Shown: positions 8,737-16,679 of the stretch, one piece after another
How positions within the stretch are numbered: position 1 is the first letter of the stretch
How the letters are laid out: each line of letters starts with the position of its first letter
NCBI GenBank assembly: GCA_022787085.1
Contig: JALFVE010000024.1
Span: 1 to 64,000 of the forward strand
Direction: 5' to 3'
DNA: 64,000 nt
DNA from: Oscillospiraceae bacterium
Lineage (GTDB): Bacteria; Bacillota; Clostridia; Oscillospirales; Ruminococcaceae
Program-made: the position numbers and the translations under genes
The notes under the pieces: model-generated
What the model saw: only the letters and a program-made list of their open reading frames with translations
Told to the model about the DNA's origin: nothing
The model's database searches: none

Positions 8737-9252
8737 TTGGATCAGAAGAAGATAGGCGGCTTTTTAAAGGAGCTGCGCAAGGAAAAGGGCATTACCCAGG
8801 AGCAGCTGGCAGAGCTGACAGGCGTTTCCAACAGGAGCGTTTCACGCTGGGAAACGGGGACGAATCTGCCCGATCTGGATATACTCATTCAGCTCGCAGA
8901 CTACTACAATGTTGAGCTGCGGGAAATTTTAGATGGTGAAAGGAAGAATGTACAGATGGATACAGAAACACGAGAGACCGTTCTCAAGGCGGCGGATTAC
9001 AGCAACAGCGAAAAAATGGATTTTTCACGAAAAATAGGCTATTTCTTTATTGCAGGGCTGGTCGCTGCTGCGGGATACATGATACTGCTTTTTTCCGATG
9101 CAGGTGAGGAATTTGATTTTCTTTCGGGGCTGTGCCTCGGCATTATGACAGGCGTGCTTATTCTTGGCGTGCTTTATAATTCCCGTCAGATGGCAAAGCT
9201 TCGTGCGCTGAAGCTTCGTCTGCTGGGCAAGGACAGCGGTCAGGTCAAATAA
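8737..9252 (+). CDS. XRE-family helix-turn-helix regulator with membrane helices
   Basis: 171 residues. The N-terminal 60 residues are a Cro/CI-type helix-turn-helix (ITQEQLAELTGVSNRSVSRWE). The C-terminal half carries two hydrophobic helices near residues 98-116 and 125-145, so it is probably a membrane-bound DNA-binding protein of a kind common in clostridia. The start is taken as the TTG at 8737, seven bases after AAAGGAGG; an upstream in-frame TTG at 8719 overlaps that site. The target is not evident. Confidence 0.85.
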   Translation: MDQKKIGGFLKELRKEKGITQEQLAELTGVSNRSVSRWETGTNLPDLDILIQLADYYNVELREILDGERKNVQMDTETRETVLKAADYSNSEKMDFSRKIGYFFIAGLVAAAGYMILLFSDAGEEFDFLSGLCLGIMTGVLILGVLYNSRQMAKLRALKLRLLGKDSGQVK

Positions 9253-9264
9253 GCATATATTCAA

Positions 9265-9297
9265 AAAAGAGCACCCGATGGATGGGTGCTCTTTTAT
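9265..9297. terminator. Bidirectional terminator
   Basis: AAAAGAGCACCC (9265-9276) pairs perfectly with GGGTGCTCTTTT (9284-9295). It lies between the convergent XRE and mscS genes and has A/T tails on both sides. Confidence 0.88.
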
Positions 9298-9310
9298 ATT
9301 TTCAGTCTTA

Positions 9311-10204
9311 TTATTTTTCTTTGATATTAACATCCAGCTTGGAGTAGGGTATCTCAATGCCGTTTTGATCAAAGGCACTCTTGACCTGCTCGATAAGGTC
9401 AAAATAAACTGTCCAGTAATCGGAGGTCTTGGACCAGACTCTGACGGTTATATCCACAGAGCTGGCGGAAAGGGCGGATACACGGACAAAGGGAGCCTCC
9501 TCGGTGAGGATAAGTTTATGCTCGGCTATTACGCCTCTTATTACCTTCATTGCTTCATTCATATCCTGATCGTAGGCAATGTTGAAAATAAGATCAACTC
9601 TGCGCTTCTCTTCCTTGCTGAAATTTATGAGAGTGCTTCCCGAAACCATGCTGTTGGGGATGAAAATGACCTTGTTATCAATGGTGAGAAGCTTTGTGGA
9701 GAGAATACTGATATCCTCCACGGTTCCCTCGGTGCCGTTGGTGCTGATGTAATCACCCTTGGAAAAGGGCTTTGTCATCAGAATGAGGAATCCTCCCGCA
9801 ACGTTTGAAAGGCTGTTCTGCAGGGCAAGGGCAACTGCAACGCCTGCTGCGCCGATGGTGGTTATTATGGACGTCATGGGTATTCCGAGAGTTGACAGGG
9901 TAATGACTATTACAAACGCTGTGAAAATTATACTCAGCAGGGATTTCAAAAAGCCCTGAGCTGTTTCGTCTATCCTGCTTCTGCCCATTGCCTTGTCGAT
10001 TATCCTGATAAGTATCTTGGAGATTATCTTTCCGATGATATAGATTATTATCGCTGTTACCACTGTGGGCAGATAGGCGATAAGCGCATCGGAAAAGCCC
10101 TTTAACACGTCTCGGTTGACCTCTCCGTTTGAGACTGCTTCCATTACTATCTCCGCCTCGCTGACTATTGCGGGGGCGGTGGTTTCGATTATGGTTTCTT
10201 CCAT
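9311..10204 (-). CDS. mscS: Small-conductance mechanosensitive channel
   Basis: 297 residues of the MscS family. Transmembrane helices lie near residues 40-65, 85-108 and 112-150. The third is the pore helix, rich in glycine and alanine (TTIGAAGVAVALALQNSLSNVAGG region), and is followed by the beta domain (FSKGDYI, EGTVEDI) and the C-terminal alpha/beta domain. The channel releases solutes on hypo-osmotic shock. AAGGA stands upstream of the ATG. It is a single minus-strand gene. Confidence 0.93.
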   Translation of the reverse strand: MEETIIETTAPAIVSEAEIVMEAVSNGEVNRDVLKGFSDALIAYLPTVVTAIIIYIIGKIISKILIRIIDKAMGRSRIDETAQGFLKSLLSIIFTAFVIVITLSTLGIPMTSIITTIGAAGVAVALALQNSLSNVAGGFLILMTKPFSKGDYISTNGTEGTVEDISILSTKLLTIDNKVIFIPNSMVSGSTLINFSKEEKRRVDLIFNIAYDQDMNEAMKVIRGVIAEHKLILTEEAPFVRVSALSASSVDITVRVWSKTSDYWTVYFDLIEQVKSAFDQNGIEIPYSKLDVNIKEK

Positions 10205-10284
10205 TCTTTGGTGTCCTTTCTTATAAAATATCCAATAAACAGTATAAGAAATTCTGCTTCTGAATGGATGGATTTTTTGTTAAT

Positions 10285-10680
10285 TTATTTGAAATTAAGC
10301 GAGGAAACGGAATCCTTGTAAATAATCCCGTCCTTCACCTGTATCATTCCCACAGGCTCGGCGGGGGTCTTTATTTTTGAAAGCAGGGCGTCTACGGCTA
10401 CGGAGGACATTTTTTCGGTATTTACCTCAAAGGTGGTAATATTCGGAACGGTTATGCTGCTGAAAATCGAATTGTCAAAGCCTGTTACCGAAATATCCTC
10501 GGGAACTCTGATGCCTTTCTCCGAAAGCTGTGAGATCAGCCTGCTTGCTGCCTCATCGCAGTTGCAGACAAAGGCTGTGGGCATTACAACGGGAAGCTCG
10601 AAGGGGATAAATTCGCCTGTTTCGGTATTTCTGTTGCTAATAAGATAGTAGTGCGAAAGGTGGATGTCCTGCTCCAGCAC
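10285..10680 (-). pseudogene. LacI-family regulator, C-terminal fragment
   Basis: About 131 residues equal to the last third of a LacI/GalR-type sugar-binding domain (VPEDISVTGFDNSIFSS, then SSVAVDALLSKI). The DNA-binding domain and the first part of the effector domain are missing. The frame breaks off around 10680-10690, exactly where a plus-strand permease tail begins. No start or ribosome site fits here, so I treat it as a remnant, not a gene. Confidence 0.8.
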
Positions 10681-10681
10681 C

Positions 10682-10816
10682 TTCGTTATCCGGACAACGG
10701 AAAAGGCATTTAAGTTCCGGAAGGTGGGACTTACCTCGGCAATGGCTGTGGTTCTGTTCCTGATAATTTTGGTGGTTACAATAATTCAAAAGCTGATTTT
10801 CAAGGAGGAGAAGTAA
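10682..10816 (+). pseudogene. Sugar ABC permease (MalF/UgpA type), C-terminal fragment
   Basis: An open reading of about 45 codons ending at the stop 10814-10816. It reads like the end of a carbohydrate ABC permease: AFKFRKVGLTSAMAVVLF, then a hydrophobic helix and KLIFKEEK. It lacks everything upstream. It carries GGAGGAG at its end, serving the next gene as in intact malF-malG pairs. It is the plus-strand side of the deletion junction shared with the LacI fragment. Confidence 0.75.
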
Positions 10817-10817
10817 A

Positions 10818-11658
10818 ATGACGGATAATAATTTTGTCCCCAAGCTTTTCACATTCCTGAAATATGCTATCCTTGTGATCTCCTGTCCGGTGGTGTTCAT
10901 ACCCCCTGATCGTAGTGTTTTTAGGCTCGCTCAAGAATAATACGGAGTTTCTTTCCTCCAATGTTTTCGCCCTTCCCACAAAGGTGGAGTGGTCAAACTA
11001 TAAGACTGCCTTCATTGACGGAAAGGTAATGCTCGGTCTGAAAAACACGACTATTATCATCCTTATCTCCTGCACAGGTACTATCATTGCAGGAACCATG
11101 ACTGCATATGTTTTGCAGAGATTCAAGACCCTTTTCGGCAAGATCCTGAAAGCTGCTTTCCTCCTTGCGACCCTGTTCCCTGCGATATCAATGCATGTAA
11201 CGGTTTACCGCATTATGAACAGCCTCCACCTTGTTGGAACAATGGCTGCGCCCATTATCCTCTATGTCGGAACGGATATTATCTCAATTTATATTTTCAT
11301 GCAGTTTCTGGATAATATCTCCTATTCCCATGACGAGAGCGCAATTATCGACGGAGCGAATTATTTTACCGTATTTATTAAAATAATCCTGCCCCTTCTC
11401 CGTCCTGCCATTGCGACGGTGCTTATCATCAAGGTTATCGGAATTTACAATGATTTCTACACCCCTCAGCTGTATATGCCCAGCGACGAGCTTTCGGTGG
11501 TTTCCACATCGTTTTACCGCTTTATGGGTCCCTACGGCGCTAAATGGGAGATAATCTTTGCGGGTATCGTAATCTGTATAATTCCCACGCTTGGTATTTT
11601 CCTTGCTCTCCAGAAGCAGATCTATGCGGGACTGGTTAACGGTTCTGTTAAGGAATGA
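10818..11658 (+). pseudogene. Sugar ABC permease (MalG/UgpE type), frameshifted
   Basis: The full-length span, about 280 codons, of a carbohydrate ABC transporter inner-membrane subunit. The first 30 codons run from the ATG at 10818 in one frame; the rest runs in another frame from about 10910. A run of five C near 10904-10908 is one base longer than needed: with four, the reading continues ...VVFIPLIVVFLGSLK. The EAA loop is present (DESAIIDGANYFTVFIKIILPLLRP). Either a real inactivating insertion or a homopolymer sequencing error. With both upstream neighbours truncated, decay is likely. Confidence 0.8.
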
Positions 11659-11664
11659 TTTTTT

Positions 11665-11696
11665 AAACCGAAAAGGATTTTTCTTCTCGGTTTTTT
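11665..11696 (+). terminator. Terminator after the permease remnant
   Basis: AAACCGA (11665-11671) pairs with TCGGTTT (11687-11693), followed by T residues. Confidence 0.65.
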
Positions 11697-11721
11697 ATTA
11701 TAGTATAATTGTTAAAAATTC

Positions 11722-11751
11722 TTGACAAAATAATAGTAAGAATGTTATACT
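11722..11751 (+). promoter_or_regulatory. Sigma-A promoter of tcdA
   Basis: A perfect TTGACA (11722-11727) and TATACT (11746-11751) with an 18-base spacer. Confidence 0.78.
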
Positions 11752-11785
11752 ATATATAATATGAGAAAAATAGGAGGCAGTAAAA

Positions 11786-12505
11786 ATGTCCGAAGAATTT
11801 TCAAGAACCGAGCTTCTTCTCGGTGCTGACGCTATGGAAAAGCTGCGCTCGGCGAGAGTTGCGGTATTCGGCGTAGGGGGAGTGGGAGGCTATGCGGTGG
11901 AAGCCCTTGTCCGCTGCGGGCTTGGTGCCATTGACCTTATCGACAGCGACAGGGTGAGCGTTTCAAATCTTAACCGCCAGATAATCGCTCTCCGCAGCAC
12001 CGTGGGAATGTTAAAGACTGATGCCGCAGAGGAGCGTATCCATCAGATAAATCCCGACTGCAAGGTGACGAAGCACCCTGTTTTCTACACTCCCGAGACC
12101 GCTTCCCGCTTTGATTTTACGGAATATGACTATGTTGTGGACGCAATTGACACTGTTACGGGAAAGATAGAGCTTGTGATCAATGCGGACAGGTGCGGCA
12201 CGCCTGTCATCAGCTCCATGGGTGCGGGAAATAAGCTTGACCCGACGGCTTTCGAGGTGGCAGATATCTATAAGACCTCTGTTTGTCCTCTTGCCAAGGT
12301 CATGAGATACGAGCTTCGCCGCAGGGGAGTGAAGCAGCTCAAGGTTGTCTATTCAAAGGAGCCGCCCATGAAGCCGTCGGAAAGCGATGAGGCGCAGGGC
12401 AGCCGCCGCATGATCCCCGGGTCCCTTTCCTTTGTGCCCTCCGCAGCGGGACTTATTATTGCTGGTGAGGTCGTGAAGGATATTACGGGTGTGAGAAACG
12501 GCTGA
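11786..12505 (+). CDS. tcdA: tRNA threonylcarbamoyladenosine dehydratase
   Basis: 239 residues of the ThiF/MoeB/E1-like family. The nucleotide-binding GVGGVGG is at residues 29-35, followed by the IDSDRVSVSNLNRQ motif. The C-terminal half (PPMKPSES, PGSLSFVPSAAGL) matches TcdA/YgdL, not ThiF or MoeB. It uses ATP to cyclise t6A at tRNA position 37. A GGAGG site lies nine bases upstream of the ATG. It is a stand-alone gene. Confidence 0.9.
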   Translation: MSEEFSRTELLLGADAMEKLRSARVAVFGVGGVGGYAVEALVRCGLGAIDLIDSDRVSVSNLNRQIIALRSTVGMLKTDAAEERIHQINPDCKVTKHPVFYTPETASRFDFTEYDYVVDAIDTVTGKIELVINADRCGTPVISSMGAGNKLDPTAFEVADIYKTSVCPLAKVMRYELRRRGVKQLKVVYSKEPPMKPSESDEAQGSRRMIPGSLSFVPSAAGLIIAGEVVKDITGVRNG

Positions 12506-12552
12506 CTATACTATTAATAGTTAATAGTATAATTATAGGATTATTCTGAGAT

Positions 12553-12598
12553 ATCCATTGTATCCGTGCCGGAAGGGCATGGGTGCAATGGATTTTTT
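12553..12598 (+). terminator. Terminator of tcdA
   Basis: ATCCATTG (12553-12560) pairs with CAATGGAT (12586-12593), with a further inner helix, then TTTTT. A small AT-rich palindrome (ACTATTAATAGT region, 12509-12531) lies between the gene and this hairpin and has no clear role. Confidence 0.75.
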
Positions 12599-12619
12599 GG
12601 ATTGTTTTAACCGCAAAAA

Positions 12620-12808
12620 TGCAAGTATTGTGATTTGATATTGCAAAATGCAACTGCTTTATCTTCCTGCCCCAAATTTAGAGGCGATTTGCAAGAATTA
12701 TACTTGAAAATTGCAATTAAAAAAATATAAAATTCATAAAATATAATATAAGTGTGAAAATACCATAATATTGAGCGTAAAATGCAAGATTAAATATGTT
12801 CAGTTGCA
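12620..12808. promoter_or_regulatory. Cluster of TGCAA/TTGCA sites upstream of amtB
   Basis: Seven TGCAA or TTGCA pentamers lie in about 190 AT-rich bases, at 12620, 12641, 12649, 12690, 12711, 12783 and 12804, all upstream of the amtB promoter. The spacing is irregular. They could be binding sites for a nitrogen regulator or an upstream activating element. No gene is present between 12506 and 12964. Confidence 0.4.
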
Positions 12809-12826
12809 TAAATTTTTGAAAATCCC

Positions 12827-12855
12827 TTGACAAACGGGATAATATAGTGTATAAT
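12827..12855 (+). promoter_or_regulatory. Consensus sigma-A promoter of amtB
   Basis: Perfect TTGACA (12827-12832) and perfect TATAAT (12850-12855) with the ideal 17-base spacer. Such a strong promoter in front of a leader hairpin with a U-rich end suggests that control acts after initiation. Confidence 0.88.
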
Positions 12856-12870
12856 AAAACCATAGAAAAA

Positions 12871-12945
12871 ACAGCAACGGCGCTGTAAAAATGCAGGAGT
12901 TATTCAGGGGAACTGCATTTTTATATTGCCGTTGTTTTGTTTTTA
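12871..12945 (+). promoter_or_regulatory. Structured amtB leader, candidate attenuator
   Basis: Hairpin 1 is ACAGC (12871-12875), loop AACGGC, GCTGT (12882-12886). Hairpin 2 is AAAAATGCAG (12887-12896) with CTGCATTTTT (12913-12922). A longer alternative helix pairs CAACGGC (12875-12881) with GCCGTTG (12928-12934), followed by TTTTGTTTTT. That helix would destroy hairpin 1 and act as a terminator. The six-base loop with A first and G fourth fits the hexaloop known for ANTAR antiterminators, but the second hairpin does not. A very similar first hairpin occurs in the leader at 48790. Confidence 0.6.
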
Positions 12946-12964
12946 AAAATGGAGGGTGATTTAT

Positions 12965-14707
12965 ATGACAGAAGAACTCATGACCGTTCAGGAGTCCATT
13001 TTGGGCGATGTGTTCGGCATCTGGTTCCTCATCGGCGCTGCACTGGTGTTCTTTATGCAGGCAGGCTTCGCAATGGTTGAAACGGGCTTTACAAGAGCTA
13101 AGAACGCAGGAAACATCATAATGAAGAATCTGATGGATTTCTGTATTGGTACAGTAATGTTCATTCTGATAGGCTTCAGTCTTCTCCTCGGCGAGGACGC
13201 CATGGGACTTATCGGCAAGCCGGGCTTCGACATTTTCACAAATTATGAGAATTTCGACTGGTCGAATTTCGTTTTTAACCTTGTGTTCTGTGCGACTACA
13301 GCTACTATCGTTTCGGGCGCAATGGCTGAAAGAACCAAGTTCCTTTCCTACTGCATCTATTCAGGCGTTATCAGCGGACTTATTTATCCCATTGAGGCGC
13401 ACTGGATATGGGGCGGCGGCTGGCTTGCACAGCTGGGCTTCCACGATTTTGCAGGCTCCTGCGCAATTCATATGGTAGGCGGCATTTCCGCACTTATCGG
13501 CGCAAAGATCCTTGGTCCCCGAATCGGCAAATTTGTTAAGGACAAGAGCGGCAAGGTGACAAAGGTCAACGCATTCCCCGGTCATTCGCTGACCATCGGC
13601 GCTCTGGGCTGCTTTATCCTCTGGTTCGGCTGGTACGGCTTCAACGGCGCAGCAGCAACCACAGGTCCTCAGCTGGGCTCCATCTTCCTTACCACAACAG
13701 TTGCTCCCGCAGTTGCAACGGTGGTTTGCATGATCTTCACATGGATAAAATACGGCAAGCCCGATGTTTCAATGTGCCTTAACGCTTCTCTGGCAGGTCT
13801 TGTGGGAATCACAGCAGGCTGCGATGTTATGGACTGCTTCGGCGCTGCAATGGTCGGTGTTGTTTCGGGACTTCTCGTAGTATTCGGCGTATGGCTTCTC
13901 GATCATGTTCTCTACATAGATGACCCTGTCGGCGCAGTTGCTGTTCATATGATGAACGGTATCTGGGGTACTCTTGCAGTAGGTCTCTTTGCAACAGAAA
14001 CAGTTCCCGAGTGTTCAATGAACGGTCTTTTCTACGGCGGCGGCTTTGATCTTCTCGGTCTCCAGGCTCTGGGTGTTGTAACAGTCGGTGCTTGGACAGC
14101 GATCACTATTACTGTTACATTCCTTATCATCAAGTCAACGATCGGTCTCAGAGCTTCCGTTGAGGAAGAAACAAGAGGTCTTGATATCACAGAGCACGGT
14201 CTTCCTTCCGCATATGCAGACTTTATGCCCGCAGGCTCGTCCCTATCTATCTTCACAGGCAAGTCCACGGAAGAAGAAGCTCCCATGGAAGAGGCAGTTC
14301 CCGTTGTGGAAAGCCGTCCTCATATCGAGAGACTTCCCGACGCAAAGAACAAATACACCAAGGTTTCCATTGTCTGCAAGCAGGGCAAGTTTGATGTGCT
14401 CAAAAATGCCCTCAGTGATATAGGTGTAACGGGCTTCACTGTTACAAATATTCTGGGCTGCGGCACTCAGAAGGGTGCAGGCGAGATGTACCGAGGCGTT
14501 CCCATCGAAACAACGCTCCTCCCTAAGATCAAGGTCGAGGTCGTTATCTGCAAGGTTCCTGTGGAAACTGTTGTTGAAGCAGCAAGAAAGGCTCTTTACA
14601 GCGGACATATCGGCGACGGCAAGATCTTCGTTTACGATGTTGAGGATGTTGTCAGGGTAAGGACCGGTGAAAGCGGCTACGATGCTTTGCAGGATTCCGA
14701 AATGTAA
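12965..14707 (+). CDS. amtB: Ammonium transporter fused to a P-II regulatory domain
   Basis: 580 residues. Residues 1-420 form an 11-helix Amt/Rh channel with the twin pore histidines in AIHMVGG (about 169) and AVHMMNG (about 328). After a charged linker, residues from about 463 form a complete GlnB/GlnK-type P-II domain, including GCGTQKG and GHIGDGKIFV of the ATP/2-oxoglutarate site. The T-loop has isoleucine where the classic uridylylated tyrosine stands. P-II proteins normally bind AmtB as a separate trimer and close the channel; the fusion fixes that ratio. The start at 12965 follows GGAGGG by eight bases. Confidence 0.93.
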   Translation: MTEELMTVQESILGDVFGIWFLIGAALVFFMQAGFAMVETGFTRAKNAGNIIMKNLMDFCIGTVMFILIGFSLLLGEDAMGLIGKPGFDIFTNYENFDWSNFVFNLVFCATTATIVSGAMAERTKFLSYCIYSGVISGLIYPIEAHWIWGGGWLAQLGFHDFAGSCAIHMVGGISALIGAKILGPRIGKFVKDKSGKVTKVNAFPGHSLTIGALGCFILWFGWYGFNGAAATTGPQLGSIFLTTTVAPAVATVVCMIFTWIKYGKPDVSMCLNASLAGLVGITAGCDVMDCFGAAMVGVVSGLLVVFGVWLLDHVLYIDDPVGAVAVHMMNGIWGTLAVGLFATETVPECSMNGLFYGGGFDLLGLQALGVVTVGAWTAITITVTFLIIKSTIGLRASVEEETRGLDITEHGLPSAYADFMPAGSSLSIFTGKSTEEEAPMEEAVPVVESRPHIERLPDAKNKYTKVSIVCKQGKFDVLKNALSDIGVTGFTVTNILGCGTQKGAGEMYRGVPIETTLLPKIKVEVVICKVPVETVVEAARKALYSGHIGDGKIFVYDVEDVVRVRTGESGYDALQDSEM

Positions 14708-14727
14708 AATAATTTGATGTAAGCTTT

Positions 14728-14772
14728 GCAGCCGTTCCGCAGTCAGCGGAACGGCTGCTGCTGTATAATTTT
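14728..14772 (+). terminator. Terminator of amtB
   Basis: A 13-base perfect stem, GCAGCCGTTCCGC (14728-14740) with GCGGAACGGCTGC (14746-14758). The T run comes about ten bases later. Confidence 0.75.
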
Positions 14773-14887
14773 TTAATGTTGACGAAGTATTATTAAGCTA
14801 TTAAGACATCAACAATCGGCAATTGAGGATTTATTTGTGCAATGTGACAAAAATAGACGGCGAATTGACTTTTTTTATAAAAAACTA

Positions 14888-14916
14888 TTGTCAACAAATT
14901 GTTGATGTGATATAAT
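14888..14916 (+). promoter_or_regulatory. Promoter with internal operator upstream of the glycan locus
   Basis: TTGTCA (14888-14893), 17-base spacer, TATAAT (14911-14916). Between them lies a perfect inverted repeat, TCAACAA-A-TTGTTGA (14891-14905), placed where a repressor would block RNA polymerase. A related half-site CATCAACAAT occurs at 14807-14816, a reverse complement of 14898-14907. The regulator is not evident. Confidence 0.7.
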
Positions 14917-14972
14917 ATTCAAAGATAAAAGCATTCGCTGAGTGTTTGCCCGGCAAAAAGGAGATCTACGGT

Positions 14973-16082
14973 ATGCTCATCTACATATTGCTTCCGATTG
15001 CGCTGGCAGTTCCGGGGATATTTCTTTGCACAGAGCGTGCGGGGAAGGTCGGGAAGGCGATATATTCTGTTTATTTCGGCGTTGTCATCTTTCTTCTGGC
15101 AGGATTCAGAAGCTTTGTCGGAACGGATTACAAATCCTATGCTCAGCTGTATCAGTATTTCAATTTTGCCGAAATGGACGAGGTTTCAAGGCTTGCCCAT
15201 GAAAAGGGCTTCGTTGTTCCTCTGAAGATCCTCAGCTATGGCTTTGAAGGCTATTACGCCATGTTTCTGGTGATTGCTTTCGTCATTGCTCTGGGAACGG
15301 CGGTATATATTTACCGCTTTTCGTCAAGGCCCTGGGTGAGCGCTGCGGCATTTGTATGCTATGGACTGCTGTTTTATTCCATGAATTTCATGCGTCAGTT
15401 TATAGCGGGAGTTATTATAATGTTCGCAATGGAGTTCATTCGGGATAAATGCTTTTTCAGATACCTTGCTCTGGTGATGCTGGCGTCCTGCTTCCATTGG
15501 TCGGCGCTGGTGATGATACCCTTTTATTTTATCCTGCAGATAAGGCTTGAGCCGCTGGTGCTGGCGGAGTATTCGGTCGTCTCGCTGATGCTTCTGGTCT
15601 TTTCTAATGATATCATTGAGCTGGGGCTTAAAACCTTCTACACCAAATATCTGACGGATTACACTCCCGATATCGGCAGCGGTATCCCTTGGTTTTATCT
15701 TATCGGCTACGGTCTGCTGTTTGCGGCGGCTTTTGCTCTGAGGAAACGGCTTTATGAACGGGATCCCATGAACAGCATTTATCTTTCCGCTTTGTTTTTT
15801 GTTGTTCTCTTCGAGCTTTTGGGAGCAAAGCAGGCAATGCTTTCACGATTTGGCCTTTTGTTTATTCTCCCCGTTTTTCTGGGACTTGCCCCCGAGATTG
15901 CGGACGCAGCAATAGAATTTGCAAAGGAGAAATTCCCCGATAAAAAGCGCATTGCGGCTGTGTGCACGGCTGCGGTGATGATAATCTATTCGGGCGGCTT
16001 TTTTGCAAGGCTCCTTTCGGTGGGCAGCAACGGCTCGGTTCCGTACAGGACCATATATGAATACACCGAAGATCTTTGGTAA
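14973..16082 (+). CDS. EpsG-family polysaccharide polymerase-like membrane protein
   Basis: 369 residues with about ten hydrophobic helices. GFRSFVGTDYKSYAQLY near the N-terminus is the hallmark of the EpsG/Wzy-type family (G-x-D-Y after the first helices). Such proteins are thought to polymerise exopolysaccharide repeat units in the membrane. The ATG at 14973 has AAAGGAG nine bases before it; a TTG at 14946 in the same frame lies upstream of that site. It leads the glycan locus, with a 14-base gap to the next gene. Confidence 0.8.
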   Translation: MLIYILLPIALAVPGIFLCTERAGKVGKAIYSVYFGVVIFLLAGFRSFVGTDYKSYAQLYQYFNFAEMDEVSRLAHEKGFVVPLKILSYGFEGYYAMFLVIAFVIALGTAVYIYRFSSRPWVSAAAFVCYGLLFYSMNFMRQFIAGVIIMFAMEFIRDKCFFRYLALVMLASCFHWSALVMIPFYFILQIRLEPLVLAEYSVVSLMLLVFSNDIIELGLKTFYTKYLTDYTPDIGSGIPWFYLIGYGLLFAAAFALRKRLYERDPMNSIYLSALFFVVLFELLGAKQAMLSRFGLLFILPVFLGLAPEIADAAIEFAKEKFPDKKRIAAVCTAAVMIIYSGGFFARLLSVGSNGSVPYRTIYEYTEDLW

Positions 16083-16096
16083 AGGGGCTTCTCATT

Positions 16097-16579
16097 ATGA
16101 TAAATGAGATCGTCCGGAAAATTTCGGACAAGGAAAAAAATCACTCCGCAGCGGAGGCTGCTTTTATATGCACAGCGCTGACCCTTACCTTTACCTTCTG
16201 GCGCTTTGAGGGATATATTTCCCAAAGGATAATGAGCGTGCTGAATATCATTGCGGGAGCAATGATGGTTTGCGGATGGCTGTATTTTTCCTTTGCTCAG
16301 GGGGTCAAGGAAAAAAGCGGCTTTGCGGTGTTTACAGCCCTGTTCTGGATCCTTCCGACGCTGCTTTTCTGCTATTCGGACAGTGTTACGGATCCTAAGA
16401 AGTTCGATATCCGCATATTTGTCTCGGGAGAGCTTTCGAAGCTTCTGGGCGGCTATGCGCTGGGCGGTCTTCCGTGGATAAGGGAACTGAACGCTGCTGC
16501 GGCTGCGGTGCTGTTTTCATCCGTTTGCATAATAGTACATATTGCAGGGATTTTTTGTGCAAAGAAGATGAAGAAATAA
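16097..16579 (+). CDS. Hypothetical membrane protein
   Basis: 160 residues that I do not recognise. Hydrophobic helices appear near residues 22-36, 42-62, 70-85 and 130-150, with a conserved-looking LPWIREL segment before the last one. AAAGGGG stands nine bases before the ATG at 16097. It directly follows the EpsG-like gene and is probably co-transcribed, so a part in glycan synthesis or anchoring is possible but unproven. Confidence 0.6.
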   Translation: MINEIVRKISDKEKNHSAAEAAFICTALTLTFTFWRFEGYISQRIMSVLNIIAGAMMVCGWLYFSFAQGVKEKSGFAVFTALFWILPTLLFCYSDSVTDPKKFDIRIFVSGELSKLLGGYALGGLPWIRELNAAAAAVLFSSVCIIVHIAGIFCAKKMKK

Positions 16580-16679
16580 AAATTTGCTTGATATTTGCCT
16601 TGAAAAAGGCAATTTATCCGGTTTTCGGATGTTAAAATCCGACTGCCGAAATAAAGATTAATATGGGAGGAAATATACC

